64,000 nt of DNA, taken from NCBI RefSeq assembly GCF_000001735.4, contig NC_003076.8, positions 4,836,001-4,900,000 of the forward strand, read 5' to 3'. Position numbers and translations under genes: made by a program. The notes beneath the pieces were generated by a model, which made no database searches, was not told the origin of the DNA, and saw nothing but the letters and a program-made list of their open reading frames with translations. Source of the stretch: Arabidopsis thaliana (Eukaryota > Streptophyta > Magnoliopsida > Brassicales > Brassicaceae). This document shows, piece after piece, positions 22,960 through 34,772 of this stretch. The stretch's first letter is position 1; the number at the start of each line of letters is the position of its first letter.

Positions 22960-23407
22960 AAAGCTAGAGGTCAAGAAGAATCATAGGTAGGAGAACCATC
23001 TTAAAGAGCTGCTTTTACCAGATTAGCTAGTTCTGGTTAGGTTTTGATCATAACAGGCTAATTTTGCTTTACGAAGAGAAGAGATATAGTTAAATTGTTC
23101 CTGACGAACATTCGAAAGAGAAGAGATTAGATAAAATATTTTTAAATCATATTTATATAAGACGAAGAAGAATCTCTCTTTTGAACCTGTCTATGTAGAG
23201 ATACAAACGGAGAGCATAACCAACCACGTATGTGTTTCCATTATTTACAAACATACATTTAAAAAAAAAAAAAACTAAAATCAAGATTAAAATTAGAAAA
23301 TACACACTACTGTGCAAAGGATAGGGAAGGTTGCAGAGAGAACTTGGTCTCTAACCTTCCTTTGTGTGTTGAAGTAAAAGAGAAGTTTTGCGTGTTCTTG
23401 TTTGCTG
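22960..23407. other. Convergent intergenic region
   Basis: 3' UTRs of the PPR gene (plus) and SNL2 (minus) meet here. It includes an A-run at about 23261-23273. No further gene was recognised. Confidence 0.5.
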
Positions 23408-26400
23408 TCATCTTGAAGCTGAGAGAAACTTGTGGAATCTTGCTATTCTATTCTGTGATAATTTAGCCAGTGACAAGTTGTTGCTCTTCTTCTGTTTCTT
23501 CTTCCTGTGGAAGAAATCCTCTGTGTCCAAAACATACGAAATCTACAACACGAGATGTTATGAATCACATAAGAGCTTGATTTTGTAAACAAGAAACTCT
23601 GTATTGGTTGAAGACCTGTATCATTACCTTGTAGGAAGAGCAAGACATCTTGCATTCAAGGCCATTAATTACTTGTACACCTTCCATGGCCTTGCAAGCT
23701 ACTGCAAGATCATCCAGACCATTGTATCCACGCATGTTCCTGCACACAAAAAAGGATTTGGAATTATATGTAATAAGAGTAAGGTGTGAAAAGTACTGAA
23801 ACTCAATATACCTTTGTAGCACAATGTCCTGTAGCTCTTTCTTCCCTGATGAGTTGGAGAGAAACTCATTTTGCAAATAACTCGTAAATGTGGGCTCCAT
23901 GGAGACTGCATAAGCGTCGGGCTTTTCAATTATGTTATCCATAAGCTGGATTGACAAACGAGATGGAGAGGAAGACTGCGTATATGAAAAGCAAAGAAAA
24001 AAAGTGACAGGGTCAATGAATCATCACTAATCCTCAATGAAGAGATAGGAGAAAGGTGAGAATTGGTTTCGGGTTCTTACACATTCTAACCGATAAATAT
24101 TTTCTTCATGAAGGAGGATCCTAGCGTTTTCATAATATACCGAGTCAAATACCCTCCCAGGTCTCCGGGAATTCTCATACTCATACAACTGAAGAAGCTT
24201 ATTGTCCATGTCGTCAGCTACAACAGCTTGAAGCTGCAACAGATGAAACAAAGTCAGATTTGAGAAGGATTATAATGTTTGAAAAGGAAACATGATCAAC
24301 CTAAAACCAATAAAGAGAGTGAATATTACCTGTTTAACCAATTTGTATATCAGTTTTTCCAAAGTGAATAAAACATATGACTGGTTTCCAATAATAGCTC
24401 GGCATTCATCCTCAAACTTGGAATTTTCAGCTGAGCCATTAAGCAGACTAAACAGAGCATTCATAAACCTGCAGAACATACAAATACGAGGGTTTATAAA
24501 TTTTACTGAAGTGAATAAAGAACCTGCATAGTCTACATAAAAGCAATGGACCAATTGTATATCTACATTGGTTAAGGAATGTACCTTGCATAAGGATCTG
24601 GTGAACAAGTATCTTTAGTGTTTCTCAGTTTCATTTCACTGCCGGAGCAATATGTTTTCGCAGACAGAATTCTCTCGTACAGGATCTGGAAATAAAAGCC
24701 AATTAAAAAGAATTACTAAATATTTTCAAGGTAAAAAGTACTTTTTCAGATTTAACGTGAGAAAGCAAATCATAAGAATCAATTGCACTCACTCGATGAA
24801 GCCTGAAAAGGACATAAAAGTCGTCATTCCCATAGAATACTCTGGAATCCTTCTTTTTCTCATCAACCAAAGCCGCTGCAGCTATATGTTTTGACAGAGG
24901 CTTAACTGATAATAGAACACGTTCTGATGACGGAAACAACCCTTTGTCTTCTATAAGATGTGACTCCATTCCCTCTGCCTCTCCTTCACTTTCAGCTTTA
25001 CCATCAATCTCATCATGCTCACCCTCTTCCTCAACGCCATTATCGTCCTGTGAACATTCGTCACCAATAGATTCAGTTCCCGAAGCATCCTCACCAGCTT
25101 CGGAAGCATCATCACCATCCTCATCGTCAGCGTCCTCATCATTTTCTCCTTCAGCTTCAACTGAATGTTCTGTTTTCGCAGTAGCCTTCAACTCACGATC
25201 TTCGTAAACAACAAAGTTGTCTTCGGAATCACCAACAGGTGATAATTCACCTTCCTCCTTCTCAATTTTGGATGGACCACCCGATTCATCATAATTACTG
25301 TTGGCTTTAGAAGTATCTGACTGCAGACCATTTCCTAAGACTATAATTCGGCCTATATCAACTCCCTAGAGAAAAGGTCAGGAACAGTGAGAATGGTCAG
25401 AAGAGTCCATAAAAAGCAGAACAGACAAATAAGAACATATAATTAAAATGTGAAACTGAATACAGTACCTGCGTATGTTGAATGCTATCAACTTTATCTA
25501 TAGCTTCACTTGGTTTGGATAATATGCCCCGTGAACCTTGAAAATAAAAGTAAAGCACCGACATGTTAAGGTAGGTATAGCAAACACAAACTGAAGAAAA
25601 GGAAAAAATTAAAGTTCAATCCTGAAAATACCTGACGAATCTCTGCTTCCTACTTTACCATTATTGTTTTCGACCCCACTTGGGAAAGACGAACTTGAAG
25701 TGGCCACTCTTTCATCAACATCTCCAGATCTTTTAGCAGCTCCATTTCCAATTTCTTGATCTTTTTGGGGTTTTTCAGCACAGGTGGCAACATCTTTATT
25801 AGCAAGATCACCATCCTTCAAATTTTCTTTCCCTGAAGAATCCCTATTCAACAAACCAGTCTCACCATGCTTGGAGACCCCAGATGAAGCATGCACATCT
25901 CCATTGGTAGCAAATTTTAGTTGCCTAGAAACCAAACTTATCGCATCAGAACTCTCATTAGCCTCCCCACTGGTAAATGCACGCTGATGCTGGGTTTCTA
26001 CAACATCTTCAACAGAATCTGACCCCTTGGCCCTGGGTGCAACATCAAGCATCAGCTCCAAAAAATTAGCCCAGAGCTTCAGAACTTTACCAGTCTGCTC
26101 TTTTGTAGAACATATCTCCTCACAAGAAAATTGGACTAGTTTGAACAGGTCTTCATGAATAGCTCTGTCGAGATAGTCATACTCGAGGTGAGGAATTATC
26201 GGTTGCCTGTAACCAGCAGAAATAGACAGAACAACATCGTCTTCTTTCTGAGACTTCTCTTTCAAGTCCTTGACTTCAGACACCAGCGCTGGTATTTAAC
26301 CAAGGATTAAAAAAAAACAGAATTATGAGAACAAGAAAGTAAATGCAAGAATAGATCCATGACAGATGGTTGTAAGCAATTATAGGTGAGGACAAGTCCT

Positions 26401-29400
26401 CTGATGGACTGAGCACATTCCAAGAGTTTACTTACCTTTTGCACTCAAATTCTTAGAATCTTGCTGCTTAAAATAGAAGCTGCGGTGATCAAGTGATTTG
26501 TAATGGTTTTTCGCATACACATCCGCCCAGACCACATTAAAACCTTCACGGCATTTTGTCCATTCATCTTGTTTCTGCTTCAATCGAGTTAGAATTACAG
26601 GAAGTGCAGCAGCTGGATTCTTACGTATTAAGTCTGTCACGTCAAGACCATGGTCTCCATAAAGTCTCTCTATACACCTTAGATTTAGTGCTGTATTAAG
26701 TCAATAAGAAAATGGAAAGTGTTAGCTTAAAAGATGATGGCTTAAAGATATGGTAAGCGAGGTGGGACGGAGAGAACTACAATCACTAATATAGGTCCCT
26801 GGAAAATAAATGCCCACATACCTGTGAAATGGTCTTCAATCCGGAAGGAGCCCTCAAAACTTATTTTCTTATCAATGATAATATTCAACAATTCTTCTGC
26901 ACTTTTGGCAGCAGATCCCACAGATTCCAACAGCATGTCCAACTCAAATCTGTAAGAAGAAGCAAGTAAACAATCTTAACATACAAATTACTTAAAGACT
27001 ACAAAAGCTATCAAATGTGTAATACTTTTTGTAAACGAACCTATCATCTTCACATCTAAACAAGCTTTCTTCATATTGGTTCCTGCGCATGTGCTTAAAA
27101 GAGTAGTCTTCACTTCCTGAAGTGACAGAAACCCAGTGATCATTTAACACAGCAGCTCCTGATTTCTGTCTGTGGCGCACAGACGGGATTGGATACTGCA
27201 AATAAGATCTAATATAAGTACAATTAAAATGTCACTGTATGCAATATAGAACTCTGAAAATCTTATTACATCTGGAGGGAGAAGCCGGTAGCTAGGAGTG
27301 CAACGCTCACAATCAGATAGATCAAGCTCTTGAATAGATTTCCCCATGTACTTGTCCTTGGATCGCTCTTTTTCCTTAGCAGCCTCAACGTCACGTTTGT
27401 GTTCTCTATCTTTTTCCTCCCCCTTCACTGATCTAGATAAATTTTCTTCACTACCAAGTGATTCTGCAGCAAGTGTACCAGGCAGTGTTATTTCTATTCC
27501 TATAACGTACGAAAAAAAAGAGAAAAGTATACTCATAGACAAGAAGCTAGGAGACTGCTGCCTACTTTTGCTCATAACACCAGCAAGGTGCTGGAAACCA
27601 TCTGCACAAAAAGGATGATGATCAGAAACAGCTAGATAACTTATTAAGTAAAACGACAGTATGCAATCTTATATACCAATACTCTCACAACGCTCAAAGA
27701 ACTGATTGAACTCATCCATGAGATCAGGGAATTTTCCAAGCACATCGGAAACCTGGATGAAAGAAAGTAACGTAAGGACAAAATTTTACCCCTATAAGTA
27801 TCAACACATGCAGACCTACCAAATTCTGCAGATCTTTCCTTTGGATAATTCCATTGCTAAACATATTGAGACACTTCAAGAATGCTTGATAATCATCTTG
27901 GCTGCATAATCTCTCCTTGACTTTCTCACAAAACAAAAATGCTTGGTTGTACATGCCTAACACAATAAAAGGACATACAAAAAATATGATATTGTAAGTA
28001 TCAGAAAACAGAAAAGACTGGTTGCACTTGAACATACCTGTTGACTAGAAAATTAGAAAACTGAAATTGTGGAGCCTTAAAAACAGAAAAGTTGTTGGTT
28101 CTCCATATAAATAAAAGTCGCTTACTTTTTAGATTGTTTTTCTCAGAATGTGAAGCAGGACCAGAATAAGCTTCAAACCCCTCCATTCTTCTCGAGGACT
28201 TCCTTTTCTCTGAAAAATGTTGCAAGTTATCTTGCTCTGCTTCTCCATCTTCCAAATCACGGCTTCTCCTTTCTCTATTATCCTTATCAACACGTTTCCT
28301 CTGATCTCTGTGCATCTTAACCATTGATTTATCATCATTAAGGTCAGAACGGTCAACACTGTGATCACGATCACCCCGAGAAGCAACAGTTCTTTCTCGT
28401 CGGCGATCCTGATGATGAAAAATGTATCAGCACAGAAAAGAGAGTCCTGAAAACAATATAGTAGAACCAGGAAGAAACGTAACCGATACCATACCTTCTC
28501 CATAAACATTCGACGCACAAGAGGAGGGCCTGATCCCCGGTCATCATACCGTTGGGCTTGACTACGAAGTAACTGGGCTTCTGTATGAGGCGCCAACGAG
28601 TCTGGTAAAAACCTAGTGAACTCTTCAAGCAAATCCGAGTGGTCCTCAAAAAGAGTAGACACCTAAATAAACAGATATTAGAGGTATAAAATATCGAGAA
28701 TTATCGACGTGAAAGTATACGAGAGATATAATCACTTCAATGTGACATTACCTCATTGTAAACCTCAGTGATGTCCTTATTATCCTTCCGATACATATTT
28801 AAGATTTCCAGAAACGACTTATAGACAAGTTCATTGTGCTGGAACCGTGTCTGCAGTGATGCAAAAGAAACTGATACAATGAGATACTAGGTGTAGAGGA
28901 CACTTCAAAGATAAGGACATACATACGAGAAGAGAACTTCTTGACCTTAATTTTATTAACAAAGCTTATGGCTTCTTCAAATTCAACAGTTTTCTTTGAA
29001 GGAGCTTCTACATCATCAAGCGTTATTTCAAACCCCTTAGGCAAAAAGGTGTTAAACCCGAAAATCAAATTGTTATGCCCCTTAAACAGCTCCTTCACTC
29101 GTGAAATCACACCAGATGTATCAGTCCTGTAAATGCAAGATGAAGAATTGTTCCCAGAGGCTTCAAAAATTCAATCGATCTGATAGGAAAGAAATTAAAG
29201 ATCTTACTTTTGTGCCTTAAAGTCTTTCATAACCTCAAGGAACATATCATATTTGTCTCGCTGATCTTGAAACATCTCCTTTACTTCCTTTAAGTAGGTC
29301 AAAGCATCATCGGTAGTCAATTTCTGAGTGTTGATTCCCCCTTCACCAATGCTCCCTCCTCCAGTGATTGGAGATTGCTCATATCTGCACCAAACAAACT

Positions 29401-29569
29401 CTAATCACTTAGTAACTTTCATGCAAACAAGCTATAATGTCTCATCGCCAGCAATTTTAAATTTTCGAAGTCTGACGAAAAGGGAAACTCACGATTCGCC
29501 ACGAGAAGAGCCCAAAGGACGTTTAAATTGAGACCCGGTTGCGTAAATATCATCCCTAATTCGCTTCAT
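23408..29569 (-). CDS. SNL2: SIN3-like transcriptional co-repressor
   Basis: A multi-exon scaffold of roughly 1350 residues (not exactly counted) that recruits histone deacetylase to repressors; nuclear. The first exon is 29569-29493 ([12 protein letters not shown]). Exons 2 and 3, from 29394, encode PAH1 with [20 protein letters not shown] and [18 protein letters not shown]2 follows at about 28.7-28.1 kb ([17 protein letters not shown]) and PAH3 at about 27.95-27.7 kb. The Sin3 HDAC-interaction region is at about 27.35-26.4 kb ([35 protein letters not shown]). A low-complexity, very acidic segment lies at about 25.15-24.95 kb. The C-terminal SIN3 domain runs to the last exon, which encodes [17 protein letters not shown] and ends with LSASR. 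SNL1 is the paralogue; SNL2 is chosen by recalled position. Its first three exons recur three times upstream. Confidence 0.94.
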
Positions 29570-30093
29570 TGCTGCTCTGAGTAAAACAAACAAGAAAGAT
29601 CATCGATTAGAGAAGAGAAATGAAGAAATTTGAAGGTAAACCCAAAATCCCAATTTAGAAATTCCATTACTGAGCATCTAAAAAAGGAAAATTCAGATGA
29701 AGTTGATAAAACCTACTTTCTCGTTCTCCAGATTTCCCAGAGATATAACTCCGGGAAGAGATTAATCAGATCTCTCGAGTAAGAGCGGAATCGATAAGAA
29801 ACACTTCCGATCAAATTCCGGCGAAAACTTCAAATTTCCCGAATTGTGCCAAACCCCAAGAACAATTCCGATGAGAACAGAGTGGAATTCAGAAGAAGAT
29901 TAAAAAACAAATGAGAGAGAAATGTTTTGAATTGGAGTTGCTACGACTGAGAAGCAAGAGAGAGAAAGTAATTTTCGAATAATGAAGAAGAAGAAGAAAC
30001 GAGGACGGAATTTGCCTATGAGGTCTCTCCCGGCACCTTCTTTAGAATTGTTTCAGCGAGACCAAATTATTATTATTTCCTTTTTTCTATTTT
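29570..30093. other. 5' UTR and proximal promoter of SNL2
   Basis: Purine-rich on the minus strand, with a probable leader intron (pyrimidine-rich tracts at about 29580-29760 read on the plus strand). No separate gene was recognised. Its promoter-proximal part is the ancestor-like counterpart of the upstream regions of the three PAH1 copies. Confidence 0.45.
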
Positions 30094-30210
30094 TGGGCCG
30101 TTAAAATTTATAATGGGCTTAATAAAAGGCCCTGATTATTAGGCCCATTAAATAAATTCGTAAGGTAATTAGGGTTTTGCTTCATCATATTCGCCGAGGA
30201 AGATATATAA
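30094..30210. promoter_or_regulatory. Bidirectional-looking site II/telobox promoter, SNL2 and snoRNA cluster
   Basis: Between SNL2 (minus) and the snoRNA cluster (plus): TGGGCC at 30094, TGGGCT at 30114, AGGCCCATTA at 30141, telobox TTAGGGTTT at 30169 and TATATAA at 30204. Telobox plus site II plus TATA is the known promoter layout of Arabidopsis snoRNA clusters and ribosomal protein genes. The TATA and telobox order fits plus-strand transcription starting near 30235. That it also serves SNL2 is inference. Confidence 0.7.
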
Positions 30211-30315
30211 AGAGGAAACAGATAACATTACTCAGAGATATCGATCTAAGCTTGCTACATCTTCTTATATACTTCTGCAGTTTTTAGTGTTTTTGAAATT
30301 CGGATTTTTTGTTTG

Positions 30316-30393
30316 GATCAGTTGATGAGCAAATACTGCAACAATATGATGGAGAAATCTTTATGATTCTTAGTATTTAAGTCTCTGATGATC
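30316..30393 (+). ncRNA. Candidate box C/D snoRNA 1
   Basis: A terminal stem GATCA/TGATC (30316-30320 with 30389-30393) encloses a C box TTGATGA (30322-30328), an internal C'-like ATGATGG (30346) and a D box CTGA (30385-30388). The segment ATACTGCAACAAT contains a 10-base complement to the 18S rRNA stretch TTGTTGCAGT (rRNA recalled from memory), but a clear D' box next to it is not seen, so the guide assignment is weak. Degenerate copies occur at about 33270, 33504 and 34926. Confidence 0.6.
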
Positions 30394-30461
30394 TTATTTG
30401 TTTTTATATTTCCTCTCTTCTCCTTTTAGATCTTGCACATAGTCGTCCCTTTTTCTGAACA

Positions 30462-30538
30462 GAGATGTGATGAGTAACAAATTGGTCCGTGTTTCTGATT
30501 AACCGTGACTGAGAATTTATTAACCAAACTCTGATCTC
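30462..30538 (+). ncRNA. Box C/D snoRNA 2, 25S rRNA methylation guide
   Basis: The stem GAGAT/ATCTC closes a C box GTGATGA (30467-30473) and D box CTGA (30531-30534). A D' box CTGA at 30495 is followed by the C'-like CGTGACTGAG. The 13 bases directly upstream of D', TTGGTCCGTGTTT (30482-30494), are the exact complement of the universally conserved 25S/28S rRNA stretch AAACACGGACCAA. This is strong evidence for a 2'-O-methylation guide. It may be the plant snR58 homologue (snoR58Y), but that name is from memory. It shares a probable polycistronic transcript with its neighbours. Confidence 0.8.
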
Positions 30539-30589
30539 AATAAGTTTTATTATTTGAATCTTCAAATCTTGGTTTTGTATTAGAAAAAC

Positions 30590-30663
30590 AATGAGAACTC
30601 TTTGGTTTTTGGCTCTGTGATTGCTTCGCCTTATTGGCAATATACGCTATTCTGAAATCAGAG
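30590..30663 (+). ncRNA. Candidate box C/D snoRNA 3, 18S rRNA guide
   Basis: The 13 bases AATATACGCTATT directly before a CTGA D box (30652-30655) are the exact complement of 18S rRNA AATAGCGTATATT (rRNA recalled from memory). A short stem CTCTG/CAGAG (30613-30617 with 30659-30663) surrounds a C-box-like GTGATTG, but that would make a very short RNA. A C-box-like AATGAGA near 30590 is an alternative start. The guide is convincing; the 5' boundary is uncertain. Confidence 0.6.
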
Positions 30664-30719
30664 TATGAAAGATAAACAAACTGTACTTTATGAGAGCCCA
30701 ATCGAATAGTTATTTTGAA

Positions 30720-30816
30720 ACTTCTGCTGTGATGATCTTTTGAATAAAATTCACATGTCAGACTTCAGAGATCTTTTGATCTATGAGAAAAAACATTCAT
30801 AATTCTGAGCAGAAGT
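30720..30816 (+). ncRNA. Box C/D snoRNA 4
   Basis: A clear terminal stem: ACTTCTGCT (30720-30728) pairs exactly with AGCAGAAGT (30808-30816). It encloses a C box GTGATGA (30729-30735) and D box CTGA (30805-30808), with internal CAGA and CTATGAGA as weak D'/C' boxes. I could not match the guide bases before D (CATTCATAATT) to a remembered rRNA stretch, so the target is unknown. A copy with the D box changed to CAGA lies at 35184-35286. Confidence 0.7.
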
Positions 30817-30953
30817 AACAACACAACCTGTTTCTCCAATACTAAAAATAACCAATTGTAACTTGTAGTAGAGCTAAGAAGATATTAAAAAAAAGGTCGA
30901 ACAGAGAGCTAATTTGATATATCCGTCTCATTCAAATGCTAGCTTCTTGATCC

Positions 30954-31558
30954 TTAATCCTCATCCTCATCGTCAAGAGTAATTTCAAACCCATGTGGCA
31001 AGAATTTGTTAAATACGAGAATTAAATGGTTATGTCCCTTTAACAGGTCTTTGACTCGTGCAATCACGACAGAAGTATCGGTCCTGATAAAATGCAAGAT
31101 GAAGAATGGGTTCAGAGGCTAAATATGATACTTAAAGAAACAAAACAAAAAGATGTTATACCTTTGTGCCTTGAAGTCGCTCATAATCTCGAGAAACAGA
31201 TGGTATTTGTACTTTTGATCATGAAACACGTCCTTTATTTCCTTTAAGTAGGCCAAAGCATCATCGGTTGTCAAAGCATCTTTGGTGTTACCGTTTCCAG
31301 GTTTTGGAGATTGCCCTTGTCTGCGTCAAAAACAACCCCACGATCATCAACACAATACTTCAAGATTACGATACTAACCAAAGTCTTTTGCTAAAACGCA
31401 ACTAGATTAAAAGATTTGAAATAGCATAAATGCGAAACCCTCTGTGTGCTCATCGCTAAGATTGAAAATGGAACTTACAATTCGTTTCGAGGGGAGCCCA
31501 CTGGATGTTGATTTTGAGACCCAGAACCGTCGATTTCTTTATCTCCAATCCGCTTCAT
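30954..31558 (-). CDS. Lone PAH1-domain protein, SNL2 partial copy 1
   Basis: Three exons (31558-31479, 31320-31162, 31083-30954) encode 122 residues, exon for exon equal to the first three exons of SNL2. It starts [15 protein letters not shown] (SNL2: [14 protein letters not shown]), then [20 protein letters not shown] and [20 protein letters not shown], and stops after DDEDED. It therefore has PAH1 and nothing else: no PAH2/3, no HDAC-interaction region. Splice sites and frame are intact. It could act as a small competitor for repressors that bind SIN3 PAH1; that is inference. It is the best preserved of the three copies. Confidence 0.8.
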
Positions 31559-32102
31559 CCCTGATTGAAGAATTATGGGGGAAAAAGTTATTGCAAGCAG
31601 AAGAGAAACAAAGAATCACGATGAAGTTTAGAGAGACTCACTTTCGGAGAAGATCTGAAACAAATCACTCAGATCTTTCAAGTGAGAGCAAAATCGAGCA
31701 GAATCACTTCGATCAGCGACGATTCTATGCAAATCAGAACAAGAGTGTTGCGATGACAAATAGAACAAATTGCGCCTATTAAAACCGTCCGTTTGCAACT
31801 TCTTTGGGCCTATATCCCATTATCAGCCGAAGTAAGGCCCATTAAAGTATTTATTAGGATTTTATTTCTTTCTTTTTTGTAACCATTTATTTTTATTTTT
31901 ATTTTTATTTTTGTAACCAAATTTATGTGAACGTAAAGAAAATATAAGAGGTCATACTTTATTGCAGTGAAACGTTCCCTCATGCATGGATTACAAAGAA
32001 ACATATTTGATAATAAACCACCAAAAACTGAACATAGAGATTAGTTTAGAGATTTTGATGGTATCATTGGTGTCATGACCATGATAGGAAATTTCAATAG
32101 TC
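31559..32102. other. Promoter of PAH1 copy 1 and 3' flank of copy 2
   Basis: The upstream region of copy 1 contains TTGCGCCTATT near 31770, TGGGCC at 31804 and AGGCCCATTA at about 31835, matching the SNL2 promoter layout. A TTTTTATTTTTA microsatellite lies at about 31889-31912. The right part (31930-32100) matches 33745-33905, the 3' flank of copy 3. Confidence 0.6.
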
Positions 32103-32457
32103 TTATGCGGTGGAGCTAGTAGAGGCTTCTGCGTCACCATGAAGAAATATCTTATCTCCAAGTGACAAAAAGGTGTTAAAGCCGATAATCAAATGTTTGT
32201 GCTTCTTAAACAACTTCTTCAATCGTGCATACAATATAGAACGATCAATCCTGTAAATGCAAGAAATTATATAAGCAAATCTCATCAAAACCTTAAAGCT
32301 AAACCAAAAGTAAATTATAAAACCAGTCAAGATCTTACCGTTGTGCCTTAAAATCGAACAAAACCTTACGGAACATAGCATATTTGTCCCTTTCATCATG
32401 ATCAATAAACGTATTTTTCACTTGCTGAAGGTATGCCCGAGCATCACTAATGGTCAT
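32103..32457 (-). CDS. Lone PAH1-domain protein, SNL2 partial copy 2
   Basis: Two exons read from the first in-frame ATG inside PAH1: 32457-32339 and 32250-32103, giving 88 residues. They contain MTISDARAYLQQVKNTF, KYAMFRKVLFDFKAQR and LKKLFKKHKHLIIGFNTFL, with a short acid/Ser tail. Sequence upstream in the same exon is open back to the acceptor at about 32508, and an exon 1-like segment near 32757-32840 has no open frame from its ATG, so the true start is uncertain. The PAH helices and splice sites are kept. It is more diverged from SNL2 than copy 1. Confidence 0.65.
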
Positions 32458-33907
32458 CCCTAAAGAAGGATCTAGATATATAGATCTTTCTATATTCCCT
32501 CCATGCCTGCACCAAAACCAAAAGACCAATATAGAGACAGAAATATAACATGTTCATACACATTCATAAAATAAAGGAACCACACAATTCGTCCACAAGC
32601 CAAAAGAAGAACTCAGAGATCAGTCGCATGTTTTTTCAGATAAAATTTTTATCTTTCGAACAAGTAACAAGCAACAAGTAGGTCAAATTCTTCATCGTCA
32701 TTATATATGCGTTTAAACAACCAACGATTATCAACACACTTCACGATTAGGAAACTAACCTTGGAGACCTTGGCACGACTATTTCATCAGGAGTCCGCTC
32801 CGTTTCTTCATGACTAATCAAAACATCAACAATTAGAGAGATTCTACAGGGAAAAGTAAAAAACAGTTAACGCTTTATATAATTAAAAAAAAAGATATGA
32901 AACAAATCAATCAGATCTTTGAAGTGAGAGCATAATCGAGAATATGAAACGAATCAATCAGATCTTTGAAGTAAAGCATAATCGAGAATAAGAAACACTT
33001 CAATCACCGAAGATTATGCATACGTTATGAAATATCCAGGCATTTCCGATGAAGCGTTGCGACTTGTGATGAGAATAGTGCAAAAATCAGGAATGACGAA
33101 CGAGATATAAATAAAGGCGCCAAATGGTGCCATCTCTTCGTAACTTATTTGGGCCTATAATAAATAATGGGCTTTTATAGGCCGTAGTTAGGCCTTATTT
33201 AAGTATTCATCTCGCTATTCTTATTTTCTTTGTTTTAATATTTGACTTTTTGGATATTTTTGGTTACATTTGATCAGCAAATACAGCAACAATATGATGG
33301 AGAGAAATCTTTGTGATTTTTAGTATTTGTAACATCATACTGTAGAACCAATGTGATCATAGTGTAAGGCTATATATATAAAGAGGCCTTTTTTCATCCC
33401 TGAAGTTCTGTAGAATATGCTCTCTCTTTTATTTGACAGCTAAAAAATAAACATTAATAAAAAGGAATAAAATCGTTTTCACTTTTTTTTTGAATTGTTA
33501 TTGTATCAGTTGATGAGAAAATACTGCAACGATATGATGAAGAAATTCTTAATGATTTTTAGTATTTGTAACAATCAAACTATGATCTCAATATAGTTCT
33601 TTTTTCAATCTATGATTTTAACTTCTCGTTAGAATATTACAAATTTCATATATACTTCAGTTTTTTTTTTCATTAAGAATAAAAAATAATAAGTAGATAA
33701 TAATGCTTTTGCCGAAGGTCAAATTAAGTAAATAAAGAAATTAAGTGGACGTAAAGAAGATAGCAAAAGGTCAAACTTTATCATAGTGAAATTCCTACAT
33801 GCATGGCAAAGCAAAGATACTCGATAAACCATCAAGAACTGAATAGAGAGACTAATTTAGAGATTTTGATCGTATCATTTGAGTAGAAAAAATATGACAA
33901 GATAATT
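32458..33907. other. Non-coding part of tandem unit 2, decayed exon 1 and snoRNA remnants
   Basis: Contains a decayed SNL2 exon 1 counterpart (about 32585-32640), an alternative upstream exon-like segment (32757-32840), the promoter with E2F-type and site II motifs (TGGGCC near 33149, TGGGCT near 33169), and two snoRNA 1 remnants: 33270-33336 (C box TTGATCA) and 33504-33592, a fusion of the snoRNA 1 front with the snoRNA 2 end. No intact RNA gene is left. Confidence 0.6.
33116..33131 (-). promoter_or_regulatory. E2F-type site in a near-palindrome, upstream of PAH1 copy 2
   Basis: GGCGCCAAATGGTGCC. Read on the gene's strand it gives TTTGGCGC, a perfect fit to the plant E2F consensus TTTSSCGC, followed about 10 bases later by a TTTATATC TATA-like stretch. 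The same block lies upstream of copy 3. Confidence 0.6.
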
Positions 33908-34253
33908 TCAATAGTTTCTTGCAGTCGAGCTAAAAGAGTCTTCTACGTCATCATCAAGAGCTATCTTGTATCCAGTTGGCAAAAAGGTGTTAAATCCGAT
34001 AATCAATTCGTTGTGCTCCTTGAACAACTCTTTCAATTGAGCAAACGCAGTATGACGACCAATCCTGTGAATGCAAGAAATTCTTTGAGCAAACTCATCA
34101 AAACCTTAAGGCTAAACCAAAAAAAAAAAAAAAGCAATCATCTTACCTTCGTGCCTTCAAATCTAACAAAATATTCTTGAACATATCATATTTTTCAATT
34201 TGATCATGAAACGTATCTTTCACTTCCATAAAGTATGCCCTACATTCAGCCAT
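33908..34253 (-). CDS. Lone PAH1-domain protein, SNL2 partial copy 3
   Basis: Two exons from the first in-frame ATG: 34253-34147 and 34064-33908, giving 87 residues. They contain MAECRAYFMEVKDTFHDQ, KYDMFKNILLDLKARR and LKELFKEHNELIIGFNTFLP, then TGYKIALDDDVED and a Ser-rich tail. That is one complete PAH1-like four-helix unit without any other SNL2 domain. The upstream exon 1 counterpart (about 34350-34400) is out of frame, so translation must start here or from a new leader exon near 34480-34560. The preserved frame and splice sites argue against simple decay. Confidence 0.65.
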
Positions 34254-34497
34254 AATGTCTCTTCTTCTTCCATGCCTGCACCAAAACCCAAAGAACAATA
34301 GAGACAGACATTATAACATGTTCCTACACATTCACGTAATAAAGAAAACTAACAATTCGCCCACAAGCCAAAAGAGGAATTCAGAGAGTCGCAAGTTTTG
34401 AAAGTTTACAGTTATCTTTAGACAAGCAACAAGTAGCCCAAAAACAACCCACGATAGCACCAACACACTTAAAGATTAGGAAACTAACCTTCGAGAC

Positions 34498-34549
34498 CTT
34501 GGAACGTTTATTGCATCAGGAGTCCGCTTGGAACGTTTATTGCATCAGG
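34498..34549. repeat. 23-base tandem duplication
   Basis: CTTGGAACGTTTATTGCATC followed by AGG occurs at 34498-34520 and again at 34527-34549, with a 29-base period. It lies in the leader region of PAH1 copy 3. The matching place in copy 2 (about 32757-32795) has a single version. Confidence 0.9.
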
Positions 34550-34772
34550 GATAAACAAAAGATAAACAATTAGAGAGGTTACTTGGAAAGATATGAAACA
34601 AATCAATCAGATCTTTGAAGCGAGAGCAGAATCTAGAAGAAGAAACACTTCCATCACCGACGATTATACATACATGTACCAGAAAATGTTCTAGGCAGAT
34701 ACGATTAAGCGTTGCGACTTGTGATGAGAAGAGACCCAAATCACAACGCATGACAAACAAATTATAAATAAA

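Noticed and set aside
24944-25207. Long Ser-rich open frame on the plus strand
   Set aside because: It is the antisense shadow of the acidic Asp/Glu-rich segment of SNL2.
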